Positions 43,304-53,259 of a DNA stretch of 62,519 nucleotides are shown here, piece by piece (position 1 is the stretch's first letter; every line of letters begins with the position of its first letter). A program made the translations under genes and the position numbers. Below the pieces are notes generated by a model. The model worked only from the letters and a program-made list of their open reading frames with translations, ran no database searches and had not been told where the DNA came from. This DNA is from Acidimicrobiaceae bacterium (GTDB lineage Bacteria > Actinomycetota > Acidimicrobiia > Acidimicrobiales > RAAP-2), in contig PKXA01000047.1 in assembly GCA_003133325.1 (NCBI GenBank), positions 1 to 62,519 on the forward strand, read 5' to 3'.

Positions 43304-43792
43304 ATGACCGTCTACGATCCCCCCATCCACTCCCTTGCCGGCGACGAATCCTCGGTAGGCCGGTATCGGGGCAAAGCGCTCCTCATGGTGAATGTGGCGT
43401 CGAAGTGCGGGCTGACCCCGCAGTACGAGGGCCTCGAGCGACTGCAGAAGACCTACGGTGAGAGAGGGTTCACGGTGCTGGGCTTTCCGTGCAACCAGTT
43501 CGCCGGCCAAGAGCCGGGCGGCTCCGAGGAGATCGCTTCATTCTGCTCGGCGACCTACGGGGTCACCTTCCCGATGTTCGAAAAGATCGACGTGAACGGC
43601 GAAGATCGCCACCCGATCTACGACCAGTTGAGCGGGTTCCCCGATGACGACGGCGAGGCAGGCGACGTGCAGTGGAACTTCGAGAAGTTCCTGGTCTCCC
43701 CGGATGGAAGCATCGTGCATCGATTCCGACCCATGATCGACCCCGAGGCACCCGAGGTCATCGATGCCATCGAGGCCGCACTCCCAGGCTGA
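43304..43792 (+). CDS. Glutathione-peroxidase-family peroxidase
   Basis: 162 residues from ATG 43304 (an ATG at 43295 is also possible). Peroxidatic Cys35 in NVASKCGLTPQYEGLERL stands where animal enzymes have selenocysteine; the GFPCNQFAGQEPG (Cys and Gln) and VQWNFEKFL (Trp) motifs complete the tetrad. Bacterial Cys types use thioredoxin or mycothiol-linked systems. Its stop shares a base with the next gene, a mycothiol-dependent family member, which supports coupling to mycothiol redox. Confidence 0.9.
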   Translation: MTVYDPPIHSLAGDESSVGRYRGKALLMVNVASKCGLTPQYEGLERLQKTYGERGFTVLGFPCNQFAGQEPGGSEEIASFCSATYGVTFPMFEKIDVNGEDRHPIYDQLSGFPDDDGEAGDVQWNFEKFLVSPDGSIVHRFRPMIDPEAPEVIDAIEAALPG

Positions 43793-44619
43793 TGACGGAG
43801 TCGACAGACGGCGACGAGGCGGTGATCGGAAGCTTGTGTGAGGTATGGGCGTCCGTTGCCGATGCCTGCCGCCAACTGGACGAAAGCCAATGGGCCCTCC
43901 CCACTGACTGTCCGGGATGGTCGGTGCGGGATCAGATTTCGCACTTGATCGGCGTGGAGCGCACGTTGCTGGGTGATCCGATGCCGGAACCGGTCAGCGA
44001 AGCGCGCCCCTATGTGAAGAACCCGATCGGCGCATTGAACGAGTCGTGGATCGAGGTCCGCCGGGACACACCGGGGCCAGAGGTGTTGGCGGAGTTTGTC
44101 GATGTTACCGATCACCGGTTGGCGGCCCTCAGAGCGTTTCCTCCAGCCAAATTCGACGAGGTCGGGTGGAGCCCGATCGGCCAGGTGCCCTATCGCGAGT
44201 TCATGGGTACCCGCGTCCTCGATTCGTGGGCCCACGAACAAGATGTGCGTCGGGCTCTCGATCATCCCGGTGGCCGCAACGGCGCCGGAGAGAGACTGGT
44301 CCTCGATCGGTGTGCAGGGGCGATGGCCTATGTGGTGGGAAAGAAGGTGAAGCCCCCTGAGGGCTCCACCATCCTGTTCGAAGTGAGCGGGGAGTTGGGT
44401 CGTCAGGTGCCGGTCATGGTGGAGGGCGGTCGCGCCCGGGTGGCACCGCACGTGCCGACCGACCCGACGGTCACGCTGGCCATGGACCAGGAAGCATTTT
44501 GGCGGCTCGGATTCGGGCGGGCGACAGCCGCGGAAGTCCTGGCCTCCGGCCAAGCCGACGTGGTGGGTGATGTAGCTCTGGGGCACCAGGTGCTCGAGTC
44601 GATGAGCTTCATGATCTGA
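43792..44619 (+). CDS. Maleylpyruvate isomerase-family mycothiol-dependent enzyme
   Basis: 275 residues starting in TGATG with the peroxidase stop. The N-terminal DinB-like bundle (GWSVRDQISHLIGVERTLLG, FMGTRVLDSWAHEQDVRRAL) carries the His and Glu residues of the metal/mycothiol site. The C-terminal half is an SCP-like sandwich (VTLAMDQEAFWRLGFGRATA, VVGDVALGHQVLESMSF). Members bind mycothiol and act as isomerases or S-transferases. Next to a Cys peroxidase this suggests a thiol-redox operon. Confidence 0.83.
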   Translation: MTESTDGDEAVIGSLCEVWASVADACRQLDESQWALPTDCPGWSVRDQISHLIGVERTLLGDPMPEPVSEARPYVKNPIGALNESWIEVRRDTPGPEVLAEFVDVTDHRLAALRAFPPAKFDEVGWSPIGQVPYREFMGTRVLDSWAHEQDVRRALDHPGGRNGAGERLVLDRCAGAMAYVVGKKVKPPEGSTILFEVSGELGRQVPVMVEGGRARVAPHVPTDPTVTLAMDQEAFWRLGFGRATAAEVLASGQADVVGDVALGHQVLESMSFMI

Positions 44620-44791
44620 CCCGCCCTTTCGGTCCTGACTTGCCCGTTCCGATTCGGCAGCCAGCGGAACCATTCGACATTCAAATTGTTCCGCCTCGCG
44701 GCGAAATGGGAAATAGAACCTGTGGCAATTCGCCGCGACGTGGAATTGTTGTGAATCTCGAGAGTGACACCCTCTACCTATCGTCCGCCTC

Positions 44792-45181
44792 ATGAACTGC
44801 CTCTGCTGGAACTGCGCTCCGAATACCGGATTGCGCTACTCGTGTACCGCCCTTCCTCGTTCGCCGCACCAACGAGACCCTCGCCACGCCGGACCCGGGG
44901 TCCCCGGCGCCGAAGGCCAACCCTTGCGAGGCCGGCCTCTGCGCCGGGCTGCGTTGGCCGTCCTCCTCCTCTCGGGGCGACCGTGTGCGATCTCCGAAGT
45001 CGAGAAGACCATCGAAGTGTGGGGGTACCAGATCGGAGGACCCAAGCCGCGCAAGGCGCTCGCCGATGCCCTCGCGTACGAGGCCGATCGGGGATGGGCT
45101 CACCGAGTGGCGAGGGGACGTTATGGGACAGGCCGCATCTCGGTCGGAAGTCGATACCGAATCTTGGCGTTTCTTCATTGA
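44792..45181 (+). CDS. Hypothetical protein with wHTH-like domain
   Basis: 129 residues. A Cys-rich N-terminus (MNCLCWNCAPNTG) and an Arg/Pro-rich linker lead to AALAVLLLSGRPCAISEVEK, TIEVWGYQIGGPKPRKALAD and ALAYEADRGWAHRVARGRYG, a pattern of short winged-helix domains found in actinobacterial hypotheticals. No close relative can be named. It lies just before the trigger factor gene, possibly with no ribosome site. Moderate confidence that it is expressed. Confidence 0.45.
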   Translation: MNCLCWNCAPNTGLRYSCTALPRSPHQRDPRHAGPGVPGAEGQPLRGRPLRRAALAVLLLSGRPCAISEVEKTIEVWGYQIGGPKPRKALADALAYEADRGWAHRVARGRYGTGRISVGSRYRILAFLH

Positions 45182-45233
45182 CCGGAGGCACCGGAAAACG
45201 GGTCCCCGGCGACCGGTAGACTCACCTACTCGT

Positions 45234-46613
45234 ATGCGAGCCACAGCAGCGCCCGAAGAGGGCAACAGGGTCCGTCTGTCCGTAGAGGTCGATGAATCGG
45301 AGGTCGACGAAGCCCTCAATGAGGTTGTGCGTCGTCTGTCACGTGAGATCCGGGTGCCCGGGTTCCGACCCGGAAAAGTTCCTCGCCGAGTGATCGAGGC
45401 TCGCCTCGGCGGCGCCACAGCTCTGCGCGGTGAGGCCCTACGCGAGGCTCTCCCTGACTTCTATGCCCGGGCAGTCTCGGATACCGAGGTCGACCCCATC
45501 GACCGACCCGAGATTGACATCACCGCCGGCGACGAATCAGGGGCTGTGTCCTTTGATGCCATTGTCGAAGTGCGACCCACTGTGTCCATTGCCGGATACC
45601 AGGGTTTGGTGGTGACGATCCCAGGGGTGGACGTTCCCGACGAGGAGATCACTGCTCAGATAGACCGGCTTCGGGCAACCTCCGGCGAACTCGCCGAGGT
45701 GGAGCGTCCGGTGCAACAAGGTGACCAGGTCACGGTGGACATCACGGGGACACGTAGCGAGGGATCCGACGATGTCGACAAGGTGGACGGCGGAGACGGC
45801 GCCACAGTCAGCGATGACGATCTCAGCGCCGAGGATTTTCTCTATGAAGCGGGTAGTGGGGGAGTGGTTCCAGAGCTCGATGAGGCGTTGATCGGTGCGA
45901 GTGCAGGCGACACCATCACCTTCGACTCGACCATCGAAGGACTCGGTCAGACGGTTTCGTTCTCGGTGGTGGTCAAGGACGTGAAGGAATTGGTGCTCCC
46001 CGACGTCACCGACGAGTGGGCGGCGGAGGCCTCAGAGTTCAACACCGCCGGTGAGCTCAAGGCGGACATTGCCAAGCGACTCAAACAGAGACACATCGTG
46101 CAGGCCCAGTTGGCCCTCCAGCAGAAGGCCATCGAAGCGTTGGTGGAACTGGTCACAGAGGAAGTTCCCGAGATACTGGTGCAGGGCGAGCTACGCGAGC
46201 GGATCCACGACCTCAACCACCGGCTGGAGCAACAAAAGATCGGGCTCGGCCAGTTTCTCGCCGCCACCGGGCGCGATGAACAGGAGTTCTTGGATGAGCT
46301 CCGGGCCGGGGCCCTCCAAGGCGTCAAGTCGGACCTGGCCCTCCGGTCCCTGGTGGAACTGGAGCACGTGGAGCTCACTGATGAGGAGCTCGATACCGAG
46401 TTGGCCACCATGGGTGAGCGGCTCGAGATGAACTCCGACCAGGTACGCGAACAACTCGAACAGGGTGGGCGCCTCTCGGCGGTACGCTCGGACCGACGCA
46501 AGGCCAAGGCCCTGCGATGGCTGCTCGACAACGTCGAGTTGGTGGATGAGGAAGGAAATCCCGTGTCACGGGACGCCCTGAAAGTGAATCAGGCAGAGGA
46601 GGACTCGGAGTGA
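45234..46613 (+). CDS. tig: Trigger factor
   Basis: 459 residues from ATG 45234. The ribosome-binding tail loop [17 protein letters not shown] (near residue 41) is the trigger factor signature. The FKBP-type PPIase domain follows, with an acidic insertion ([20 protein letters not shown]) in one of its loops. The C-terminal helical chaperone arms run to [17 protein letters not shown]. It is a nascent-chain chaperone at the ribosome exit. The clpP GTG overlaps its stop by 4 bp, giving the usual tig-clpP-clpX set. A -10-like TAGACT is 11 nt before the ATG. Confidence 0.94.
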   Translation: MRATAAPEEGNRVRLSVEVDESEVDEALNEVVRRLSREIRVPGFRPGKVPRRVIEARLGGATALRGEALREALPDFYARAVSDTEVDPIDRPEIDITAGDESGAVSFDAIVEVRPTVSIAGYQGLVVTIPGVDVPDEEITAQIDRLRATSGELAEVERPVQQGDQVTVDITGTRSEGSDDVDKVDGGDGATVSDDDLSAEDFLYEAGSGGVVPELDEALIGASAGDTITFDSTIEGLGQTVSFSVVVKDVKELVLPDVTDEWAAEASEFNTAGELKADIAKRLKQRHIVQAQLALQQKAIEALVELVTEEVPEILVQGELRERIHDLNHRLEQQKIGLGQFLAATGRDEQEFLDELRAGALQGVKSDLALRSLVELEHVELTDEELDTELATMGERLEMNSDQVREQLEQGGRLSAVRSDRRKAKALRWLLDNVELVDEEGNPVSRDALKVNQAEEDSE

Positions 46614-47263
46614 GCTTCACGGACGCATCGAACTCGATGGACGCACAGGCCTACAGCGTGCCGTGGGTGGTCGAGTCGACCAGCCGGGGTGAACGCAATT
46701 ACGACTTGTACTCCCGGTTGCTGCGGGAACGGATCATCTTCCTCGGGACCCCGATCAACGACACGGTCGCCAACTTGGTCTGTGCCCAATTGTTGTTCCT
46801 CGAATCGGAAGAGGCGGACAAGGACATCCACCTCTACATCAACTCACCGGGCGGAGACATCACCGCACTGTTCGCCATTTACGACACGATGAAGTACATC
46901 AAGCCGGACCTGTCCACGTTCTGCTTCGGCCAGGCAGCTTCGGCCGCCGCCGTGCTGCTTGGGGCGGGTACCCATGGCAAGAGGTTCGCACTTCCTCACG
47001 CCCGGATCCTGCTCCACCAGCCTTTCGGCGGCGTGGAAGGGCAAGCCAGCGATATCGAGCTGCAGGCCAAAGAGATTCTGCGGATGCGCGATCTCCTGAA
47101 CGGGATGCTGGCCAGCGATACCGGCCAGACCACGGAGAAGGTGTCAAAAGACACCGACCGAGATTTCATCATGACGGCTGAAGAGGCGGTGAGCTACGGC
47201 TTGATCGACGAAGTGATCACTGCTCGCGACCTGGTGGGCGTCGAGGCTGTCGGCGCCGCCTAG
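46610..47263 (+). CDS. clpP: ATP-dependent Clp protease proteolytic subunit
   Basis: 217 residues from GTG 46610, overlapping tig. Active-site Ser111 in [12 protein letters not shown], His136 in [11 protein letters not shown], and the Asp in [32 protein letters not shown] is conserved. The Ser environment AASAAAV is slightly different from the usual AASMGA. N-terminal ~15 residues would be removed by self-processing. It forms the two-ring peptidase that works with ClpX next door. Confidence 0.95.
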   Translation: MSFTDASNSMDAQAYSVPWVVESTSRGERNYDLYSRLLRERIIFLGTPINDTVANLVCAQLLFLESEEADKDIHLYINSPGGDITALFAIYDTMKYIKPDLSTFCFGQAASAAAVLLGAGTHGKRFALPHARILLHQPFGGVEGQASDIELQAKEILRMRDLLNGMLASDTGQTTEKVSKDTDRDFIMTAEEAVSYGLIDEVITARDLVGVEAVGAA

Positions 47264-47389
47264 GACGCAAAGATCGAGTGGCGAACGATCGGTCAGGGGC
47301 CGACCAGCCGCTAGAGTTGGACATCGGCCAGCAGTAGTTGCGGTCAGTGGTAGATGGCAGTATCGGACAGAAGGACGAGGGGCACCGAC

Positions 47390-48673
47390 GTGGCGAAGTT
47401 CGGAGACGGGGGCGACCTGGTGAAGTGCAGCTTCTGCGGGAAGTCGCAGAAGCAGGTGAAGAAACTCATCGCTGGACCCGGCGTCTACATCTGCGACGAG
47501 TGCATCGAACTGTGTAACGACATCATCGCCGAGGAGCTTTCCGATACTACGGAGCTGTCATTCGAAGAGCTTCCCAAGCCGAAAGAGATCTACGAATTCC
47601 TGAACGATTACGTCATCGGCCAGGAGTATGCGAAAAAGATCCTGTCGGTTGCCGTCTACAACCACTACAAGCGGGTCCAGGCGGGTAACGACAGTTCCCA
47701 CGACAATGATGTGGAGTTGGCCAAATCCAACATCCTGCTCTTGGGCCCGACCGGATGCGGCAAGACCCTCTTGGCGCAAACGCTTGCCCGCATGCTCAAC
47801 GTGCCCTTCGCCATTGCCGACGCCACGGCGCTGACCGAGGCGGGTTACGTCGGCGAAGATGTCGAGAACATCTTGTTGAAGCTGATTCAGGCAGCGGACT
47901 ACGACGTCAAGCGGGCCGAGACCGGCATCATCTACATCGACGAGATCGACAAGATTGCCCGGAAGTCGGAAAACCCGTCGATTACCCGGGATGTCTCCGG
48001 CGAGGGCGTGCAACAGGCACTGTTGAAGATTCTTGAAGGCACCACGGCGTCGGTGCCACCGCAAGGTGGGCGCAAACACCCCCATCAGGAGTTCATCCAG
48101 ATCGACACCACCAACATTCTCTTCATCTGTGGTGGGGCATTCGCCGGGATCGACAAGATCATCGAAAACCGGATAGGACGCAAGGGGATCGGCTTCCGGG
48201 CCGAGGTGCGCAAGGCGGCGGACCGCGGTGACGATTCCGAACTGTTGCGCCATGTACTCCCCGAGGACCTCATGAAGTTCGGTCTCATTCCCGAATTCAT
48301 CGGGCGCCTGCCGGTGATAGGAGCGGTGGCGCACCTCTACAAAGAGGCACTCATTCGTATCCTGGTCGAACCCAAGAACGCTCTCACCCGCCAGTACAAA
48401 CGCGTATTCGAGCTCGACCATGTCGAACTCGAGCTGACCGACGATGCGCTCGAAGCCATCGCCGAGCAGGCACTGCTTCGAGGCACCGGGGCAAGGGGCC
48501 TACGGGCCATCCTCGAGGAGGTCCTACTCGAGGTGATGTACGACCTTCCCAGTCGGACCGACGTGTCCAAGTGCGTTGTCGACCGGTCAGTGGTGCTCGA
48601 CAAGGTCCATCCGACCCTGGTGCCGTTGAAGAGCACGCCGGCCAAGGCCCGCACCCGCCGGGCCGCCTCATAG
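47390..48673 (+). CDS. clpX: ATP-dependent Clp protease ATPase subunit ClpX
   Basis: 427 residues from GTG 47390; an ATG at 47354 extends it by 12 residues, but the family begins at [18 protein letters not shown] and GAGGGG lies 7 nt before the GTG. The N-terminal zinc module (CSFC … CDEC) binds substrates and adaptors. Walker A is [12 protein letters not shown], Walker [13 protein letters not shown], pore loop GYVGEDV, and the ClpP-binding loop IGFRAE replaces the IGF motif. It unfolds tagged proteins and feeds ClpP. Confidence 0.95.
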   Translation: MAKFGDGGDLVKCSFCGKSQKQVKKLIAGPGVYICDECIELCNDIIAEELSDTTELSFEELPKPKEIYEFLNDYVIGQEYAKKILSVAVYNHYKRVQAGNDSSHDNDVELAKSNILLLGPTGCGKTLLAQTLARMLNVPFAIADATALTEAGYVGEDVENILLKLIQAADYDVKRAETGIIYIDEIDKIARKSENPSITRDVSGEGVQQALLKILEGTTASVPPQGGRKHPHQEFIQIDTTNILFICGGAFAGIDKIIENRIGRKGIGFRAEVRKAADRGDDSELLRHVLPEDLMKFGLIPEFIGRLPVIGAVAHLYKEALIRILVEPKNALTRQYKRVFELDHVELELTDDALEAIAEQALLRGTGARGLRAILEEVLLEVMYDLPSRTDVSKCVVDRSVVLDKVHPTLVPLKSTPAKARTRRAAS

Positions 48674-48736
48674 CCGGGTAGTGACGTTGGGGCTTCGGCC
48701 GTTTCGACCATCCATTCCCAAGCCACCCGATCCACA

Positions 48737-50092
48737 GTGACGACTTCATCTCATTCGGCCACTCCGGCCACCGCCCGCTTCGATGATCTTCCCGAAGCCC
48801 TTCAGTGGCTCGACTCGCACATCAATTTCGAGTTGAACATGCCCGACGGGCGGTCCGTACCGACCCTCGATCGGATGCGCGATCTCATGAGCGTCCTCGG
48901 CGACCCGCAAATGGCCTATCCCTCGATCCACCTGACCGGCACCAACGGCAAGGGGTCGACCGCGGCGATGGCCACCGCGCTCTTGGTGGCCCAGGGCTTG
49001 TCGGTGGGCACCTACACCAGCCCAAATCTGAGTCGGGTCAACGAGCGCATCGCCCGGAACGGGGAGCTCATCGATGACGAGGCGTTTCGAGAGGTGCTCG
49101 AAACACTGTCCCGGGTGGAGCCCTTGGTGGAGGATCGGCTCACCCGTTTCGAATTGCTGACGGCAGCCGCTCTGATGTGGTTTGCCGACGAGGCGGTCGA
49201 TGTCGCCGTCGTCGAAGTCGGCCTGGGCGGTCGGTGGGACTGCACCAATGTGGTTGATGGCAACGTGGCGGTGATCACCAACGTGAGCTTTGACCACACC
49301 GAGGTTCTGGGACCGACACTGGAGGACATCGCCGGTGACAAGTCCGGCATCTTCAAGGAGGGGAGCCGGGTCATCATCGGTGAGACCGATCCCCACCTGG
49401 TGGCGCTCTTGCGCGACAGGGCCATCCAGTCTGGTGCCCTCGAGGTCTGGTTCCGTGGGGAGGAGTTCGGATGTACCGCCAACCGGGTGGCGGTGGGTGG
49501 CCGTCTGATCGACGTCCGGACCCCCGGCGCCGCCTATGGCGAGATTCTGGTGCCCTTGCACGGGGCCCACCAGGGTGACAATGCCTCGTGCGCCCTGGCG
49601 GCGGTCGAGGCGTTCTTCGGTGCACCCCTGCACGAGGATGTGGTGGAGGACGCGTTTGCCCGAGTTCGGGTGCCCGGTCGGCTCGAGATCGTGAAGCGTC
49701 ATCCACTGGTCGTGCTGGACGGGGCACACAACGTGGCCGGAATGATCGCCCTGGCCCGCTCGCTGGTGGAGGAGTTCACCGTCGACGGCGACGCGGTGGC
49801 GGTGGTGGGAATGCTGTCCGGGCGTGATCCGTCCGCCATGCTCGACGCTCTGGTGTCCGCCGGGATCCGTTCGGTAGTGGTCTGCGCCCCCGATTCCCCT
49901 CGGGCCATGCCCATTGACGTGGTGAGCGAAGCTGCAGTCGCACTGGGCATGGAGGCGACGGTGGCAGACACCCCGTCTGAAGCGGTGACGGTGGCCATTG
50001 ACCACGCCGGTGATGACGGCCGGGTAGTGGTGTGTGGCTCGCTGTATGTGGTGGCCGATGCCCGCCGGCTCCTCATTCCCGACCAGGTCTGA
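48737..50092 (+). CDS. folC: Folylpolyglutamate synthase / dihydrofolate synthase
   Basis: 451 residues from GTG 48737. P-loop TGTNGKGSTAAMA near residues 68-80, the folate loop YTSPNLSRVNERI, the Mur-ligase-type VVEVGLGGRWDCTN, GPTLEDIAGDKSGIFKEG, and the second-domain VLDGAHNVAG. It adds glutamate to dihydropteroate or folates. valS, which often precedes folC in actinobacteria, is not here; clpX ends 63 bp upstream. Confidence 0.92.
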   Translation: MTTSSHSATPATARFDDLPEALQWLDSHINFELNMPDGRSVPTLDRMRDLMSVLGDPQMAYPSIHLTGTNGKGSTAAMATALLVAQGLSVGTYTSPNLSRVNERIARNGELIDDEAFREVLETLSRVEPLVEDRLTRFELLTAAALMWFADEAVDVAVVEVGLGGRWDCTNVVDGNVAVITNVSFDHTEVLGPTLEDIAGDKSGIFKEGSRVIIGETDPHLVALLRDRAIQSGALEVWFRGEEFGCTANRVAVGGRLIDVRTPGAAYGEILVPLHGAHQGDNASCALAAVEAFFGAPLHEDVVEDAFARVRVPGRLEIVKRHPLVVLDGAHNVAGMIALARSLVEEFTVDGDAVAVVGMLSGRDPSAMLDALVSAGIRSVVVCAPDSPRAMPIDVVSEAAVALGMEATVADTPSEAVTVAIDHAGDDGRVVVCGSLYVVADARRLLIPDQV

Positions 50093-50152
50093 CGCTCGGG
50101 TCAGAAGTCCGGTTCTGACACCCGGCCGGGCTTCGGCTAGCCTGCCCCGCTC

Positions 50153-50569
50153 GTGGGACGAACTCTGGTTATCTGCAAGCCCGATGCTGTCGAACGGGGT
50201 CTCTCGGGCGAGATCATTGGGCGCATCGAGCGCAAGGGCCTCCGGTTGGTCGCTGCCGAGCTCAGGCTCATCACGACCGAGGAGGCGGGTCGTCACTATG
50301 CCGAGCATGACGTCAAGCCGTTCTACGGTGAACTGGTGGCCTTCATCACGCGGTCCCCGGCCCTGATCATGGTGGCCGAGGGCCCCGAGGATGCCTTCAA
50401 GGTGGTGCGCACCCTGATGGGCGCCACCAACCCGGTGGACGCCGCTCCGGGCACGATCCGGGGGGATCTGGCCCTCGAGATGGGTGAGAACCTGGTGCAC
50501 GGCTCGGATTCGACCGAGTCGGCGGCGCGGGAGATCGAGATCTTCTTCCCCAAGATTAAGCCTTCCTGA
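50153..50569 (+). CDS. ndk: Nucleoside diphosphate kinase
   Basis: 138 residues from GTG 50153. [20 protein letters not shown] near the start, and the phospho-His in [20 protein letters not shown], are invariant. It transfers the gamma phosphate between nucleotides and supplies NTPs and dNTPs. It follows folC and precedes the mreBCD operon. Confidence 0.95.
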   Translation: MGRTLVICKPDAVERGLSGEIIGRIERKGLRLVAAELRLITTEEAGRHYAEHDVKPFYGELVAFITRSPALIMVAEGPEDAFKVVRTLMGATNPVDAAPGTIRGDLALEMGENLVHGSDSTESAAREIEIFFPKIKPS

Positions 50570-50750
50570 CCTGGTCCTTTACCCGACGGAGCCCGGGGAC
50601 CCCAGAAGTGGTCCTTGTGCCGATGCGATGGGTGCCGTAGCGTTGGCGACAGATCCCGCGTAGACTGCTCTGCGAATACAGCGCAATGCATGTGTGAGTC
50701 AACACAGGCACGCTGTCCCACCCGATCCCCCACGGAGGGTTGCATCTCTG

Positions 50751-51782
50751 ATGCGCGATAACCGTTTTTCCCTGTTAGGCCGAGATATGGCCGTCGACCT
50801 TGGTACCGCCAACACCCTGGTGTACGTGCGTGGTCGAGGAATCGTCCTGAACGAGCCCTCGGTGGTCGCCGTCAACGTCAAGGACGGTCGACCATTGGCG
50901 GTCGGCACCGAAGCCAAGCGAATGATCGGTCGTACCCCGAGTCACATCCAGGCCATCCGGCCGCTCAAGGACGGGGTCATCGCCGATTTCGAAATCTGCG
51001 AGAAGATGCTCCGGTATTTCATTCACCGGGTCCACCAGCGCCGCTTTGCCAAGCCCCGCATGGTCATCTGCGTTCCTTCGGGTATCACCGGAGTAGAGCA
51101 ACGAGCGGTGATGGAAGCGGCAGAGTACGCCGGGGCCCGCAAGGCATTCATCATCGAGGAGCCGATGGCCGCGGCCATCGGTGCCGGGCTGCCGGTGCAT
51201 GAGCCAACCGGCAACATGGTCGTCGACATCGGTGGCGGCACCACCGAGGTGGCAGTCATCTCCTTGGGCGGCATCGTGACCAGTCAGTCGATCCGCATCG
51301 GCGGCGACGAGTTGGACGAGGCCATCGTGTCCTTCATCAAGAAGGAGTACAGCCTGGCATTGGGTGAGCGAACTGCCGAGGAGATCAAGATCGCCCTTGG
51401 CTCCGCCTTCGATCTCGAGGAAGAGCTACATGCGGAGATTCGGGGCCGCGACCTGGTCTCCGGCCTCCCGAAGACAGTGGTCATCTCCACTCAGGAGATC
51501 CGCAAGGCAATCGACGAGCCGGTGGCGGCCATTGTGGACGCGGTGAAGGTCACCCTCGATCGGACCCCGCCGGAGCTCGCCGCCGACATCATGGAACAAG
51601 GCATCGTGCTCACGGGCGGGGGCGCGTTGTTGCATGGCCTGGACAGCCGCCTGACCCAGGAGACGGGCATGCCGATCGTCGTGGCCAGAGACCCGCTCAA
51701 CTGCGTTGCCATCGGCAGCGGGCAGTGCCTCGAGGAGTTCGAAGCACTGAAGCAGGTTCTCATCACGTCATCTGCTCGCTGA
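50751..51782 (+). CDS. mreB: Rod-shape determining protein MreB
   Basis: 343 residues from ATG 50751 with GGAGGG about 11 nt upstream; an upstream in-frame ATG at 50694 gives a non-conserved extension. Actin-fold motifs: [17 protein letters not shown] (phosphate 1), [19 protein letters not shown] (phosphate 2), and [15 protein letters not shown] (adenosine). It forms membrane-bound filaments that steer peptidoglycan synthesis along the side wall, with MreC, MreD and PBP2 encoded next. Confidence 0.95.
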   Translation: MRDNRFSLLGRDMAVDLGTANTLVYVRGRGIVLNEPSVVAVNVKDGRPLAVGTEAKRMIGRTPSHIQAIRPLKDGVIADFEICEKMLRYFIHRVHQRRFAKPRMVICVPSGITGVEQRAVMEAAEYAGARKAFIIEEPMAAAIGAGLPVHEPTGNMVVDIGGGTTEVAVISLGGIVTSQSIRIGGDELDEAIVSFIKKEYSLALGERTAEEIKIALGSAFDLEEELHAEIRGRDLVSGLPKTVVISTQEIRKAIDEPVAAIVDAVKVTLDRTPPELAADIMEQGIVLTGGGALLHGLDSRLTQETGMPIVVARDPLNCVAIGSGQCLEEFEALKQVLITSSAR

Positions 51783-51799
51783 AATAAGGGAGCTTTCCT

Positions 51800-52639
51800 G
51801 TGGCGAAGTTGCGGCGGTCCCGCCGACCTCGCACCACACTGCTGATTCTGCTGTTGGCGTCGATCACCATCATTACGCTCGACGCCCGGGGCGGTTTCGG
51901 CCGGATCACCTCCGGGGTGAAATCGGTGGCCGCTGACACGTTTGCCCCTATCCGCTCGGGCGTCAATGACATCATCGAGCCGATGGGGAGCTTTCTGGCC
52001 GGGTCCGTTCACTACGGCGCCGTACGCCAGCAGAACCAAAAACTCCAACAGCAAATCCGCCAGCTCCAACAACAGGGGGCCCGATCGGCCCAGACCGAAC
52101 AGTCCCTGCAACAGCTGAGTGCCGTCCTCCACCTGCCTTATATCGGAAACCTCCAGACAGTTCCGGCCGAGGTCATCGACTACGAATCGAGCAACTTCGC
52201 CGCCACCATCGACATCAGTGTGGGTCGGGCCGATGGAGTGCAGTACAACATGCCGGTAGTGGCGGCCGGGGGACTGGTGGGTCGGGTGGTTCAGGCCAAC
52301 CACCACACCGCCACGGTCCGACTTATCAGCGACGGGGCCTCGTTGGTGGATGTTCTCTATGGGACACCCGGCGCCTACGCCGCGGTGACGGGTGAGGGAT
52401 CGGGCAAGCCACTCTCGGCCGACCTGGTCCCGATCAACACCCCGCTTGCAGTCGGCGAGCTGTTCGTTACCAGCGGACTGAACGGAGCCATCTTCCCCCC
52501 CAATATTCCGGTGGCCCGGGTCACCAGTTCGAAAACCGGGGTCTCGGCGACGGAGGAGTCGGTGACCCTGCAACCACTCGCCGATCTGACCAATCTCCGC
52601 TACGTGTCGGTCGTCCTATGGGACCCGACGTCACCATGA
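51800..52639 (+). CDS. mreC: Rod-shape determining protein MreC
   Basis: 279 residues from GTG 51800 with AGGGAG upstream. One N-terminal membrane helix (TLLILLLASITIITLDARGG), a coiled coil rich in Gln (QQNQKLQQQIRQLQQQGARS), and two beta domains (VIDYESSNFAATIDISVGRA, VGRVVQANHHTATVRLISDG). It links MreB filaments to PBP2 outside the membrane. Confidence 0.92.
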   Translation: MAKLRRSRRPRTTLLILLLASITIITLDARGGFGRITSGVKSVAADTFAPIRSGVNDIIEPMGSFLAGSVHYGAVRQQNQKLQQQIRQLQQQGARSAQTEQSLQQLSAVLHLPYIGNLQTVPAEVIDYESSNFAATIDISVGRADGVQYNMPVVAAGGLVGRVVQANHHTATVRLISDGASLVDVLYGTPGAYAAVTGEGSGKPLSADLVPINTPLAVGELFVTSGLNGAIFPPNIPVARVTSSKTGVSATEESVTLQPLADLTNLRYVSVVLWDPTSP

Positions 52640-52664
52640 GTGCACCTCCCGTGGCAGGCCGTCC

Positions 52665-53195
52665 GTGACCATCCGAGATGCTGCCCGGGTGACCCTGGTG
52701 GTCTTTGCCTTCATCGTCGTGCAACAGACCCTGATGCTCGATATCCGCATCGGCGGGGTCCATCCCGACATCATGGTGCTGTTGCCGATGGCCGCCGGAT
52801 TGGTGGGTGGACCCGGGCGGGGGGCAACCATGGGCTTTGGGAGTGGATTGGTGGCCGACTGCCTCCTTCCCACCCCGTTCGGCCTCTCCGCCTTCATCGG
52901 CGCGTTGATCGGATTCGGGGTGGGACTGGCCACGGGGGCCCTGGACAGGTCCTCGTGGTGGCTTCCCACTGTGGCCGCTCTGGTGGCCGGCGTGTTGTAC
53001 GAGGTGTTCTACGCCCTTATCGGTTCCATTCTGGGCCAACCTCAGATGCTCCACGTCGGTGTGACCCGGACCGCGTTGCTGGTGGCGGTGTGCAATGCGG
53101 TGCTGGCGGTGCCGGCGGTCCGGATGGTGGGATGGGCATTGCCGAAGGTGTCGACGGAGGGGATGCCAACCTCGATGGCCGGCAGCCTCCGTTGA
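52665..53195 (+). CDS. mreD: Rod-shape determining protein MreD
   Basis: 176 residues from GTG 52665, five membrane helices (e.g. VTLVVFAFIVVQQTLMLDIR, WWLPTVAALVAGVLYEVFYA). GGVHPDIMVLLPMAAGLVGG and GFGSGLVADCLLPTPFG are conserved in MreD. The third gene of mreBCD, 25 bp after mreC. Confidence 0.88.
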   Translation: MTIRDAARVTLVVFAFIVVQQTLMLDIRIGGVHPDIMVLLPMAAGLVGGPGRGATMGFGSGLVADCLLPTPFGLSAFIGALIGFGVGLATGALDRSSWWLPTVAALVAGVLYEVFYALIGSILGQPQMLHVGVTRTALLVAVCNAVLAVPAVRMVGWALPKVSTEGMPTSMAGSLR

Positions 53196-53259
53196 GGCCG
53201 GCTGCCCAAGACCGGGCTCGCGACCAATTCGGCTCATTCAGTTGGCAAGATGGTGCCCG

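Noticed and set aside
48746-50500. 584-codon minus-strand frame opposite folC and ndk
   Set aside because: Antisense shadow; folC and ndk have all their catalytic motifs.
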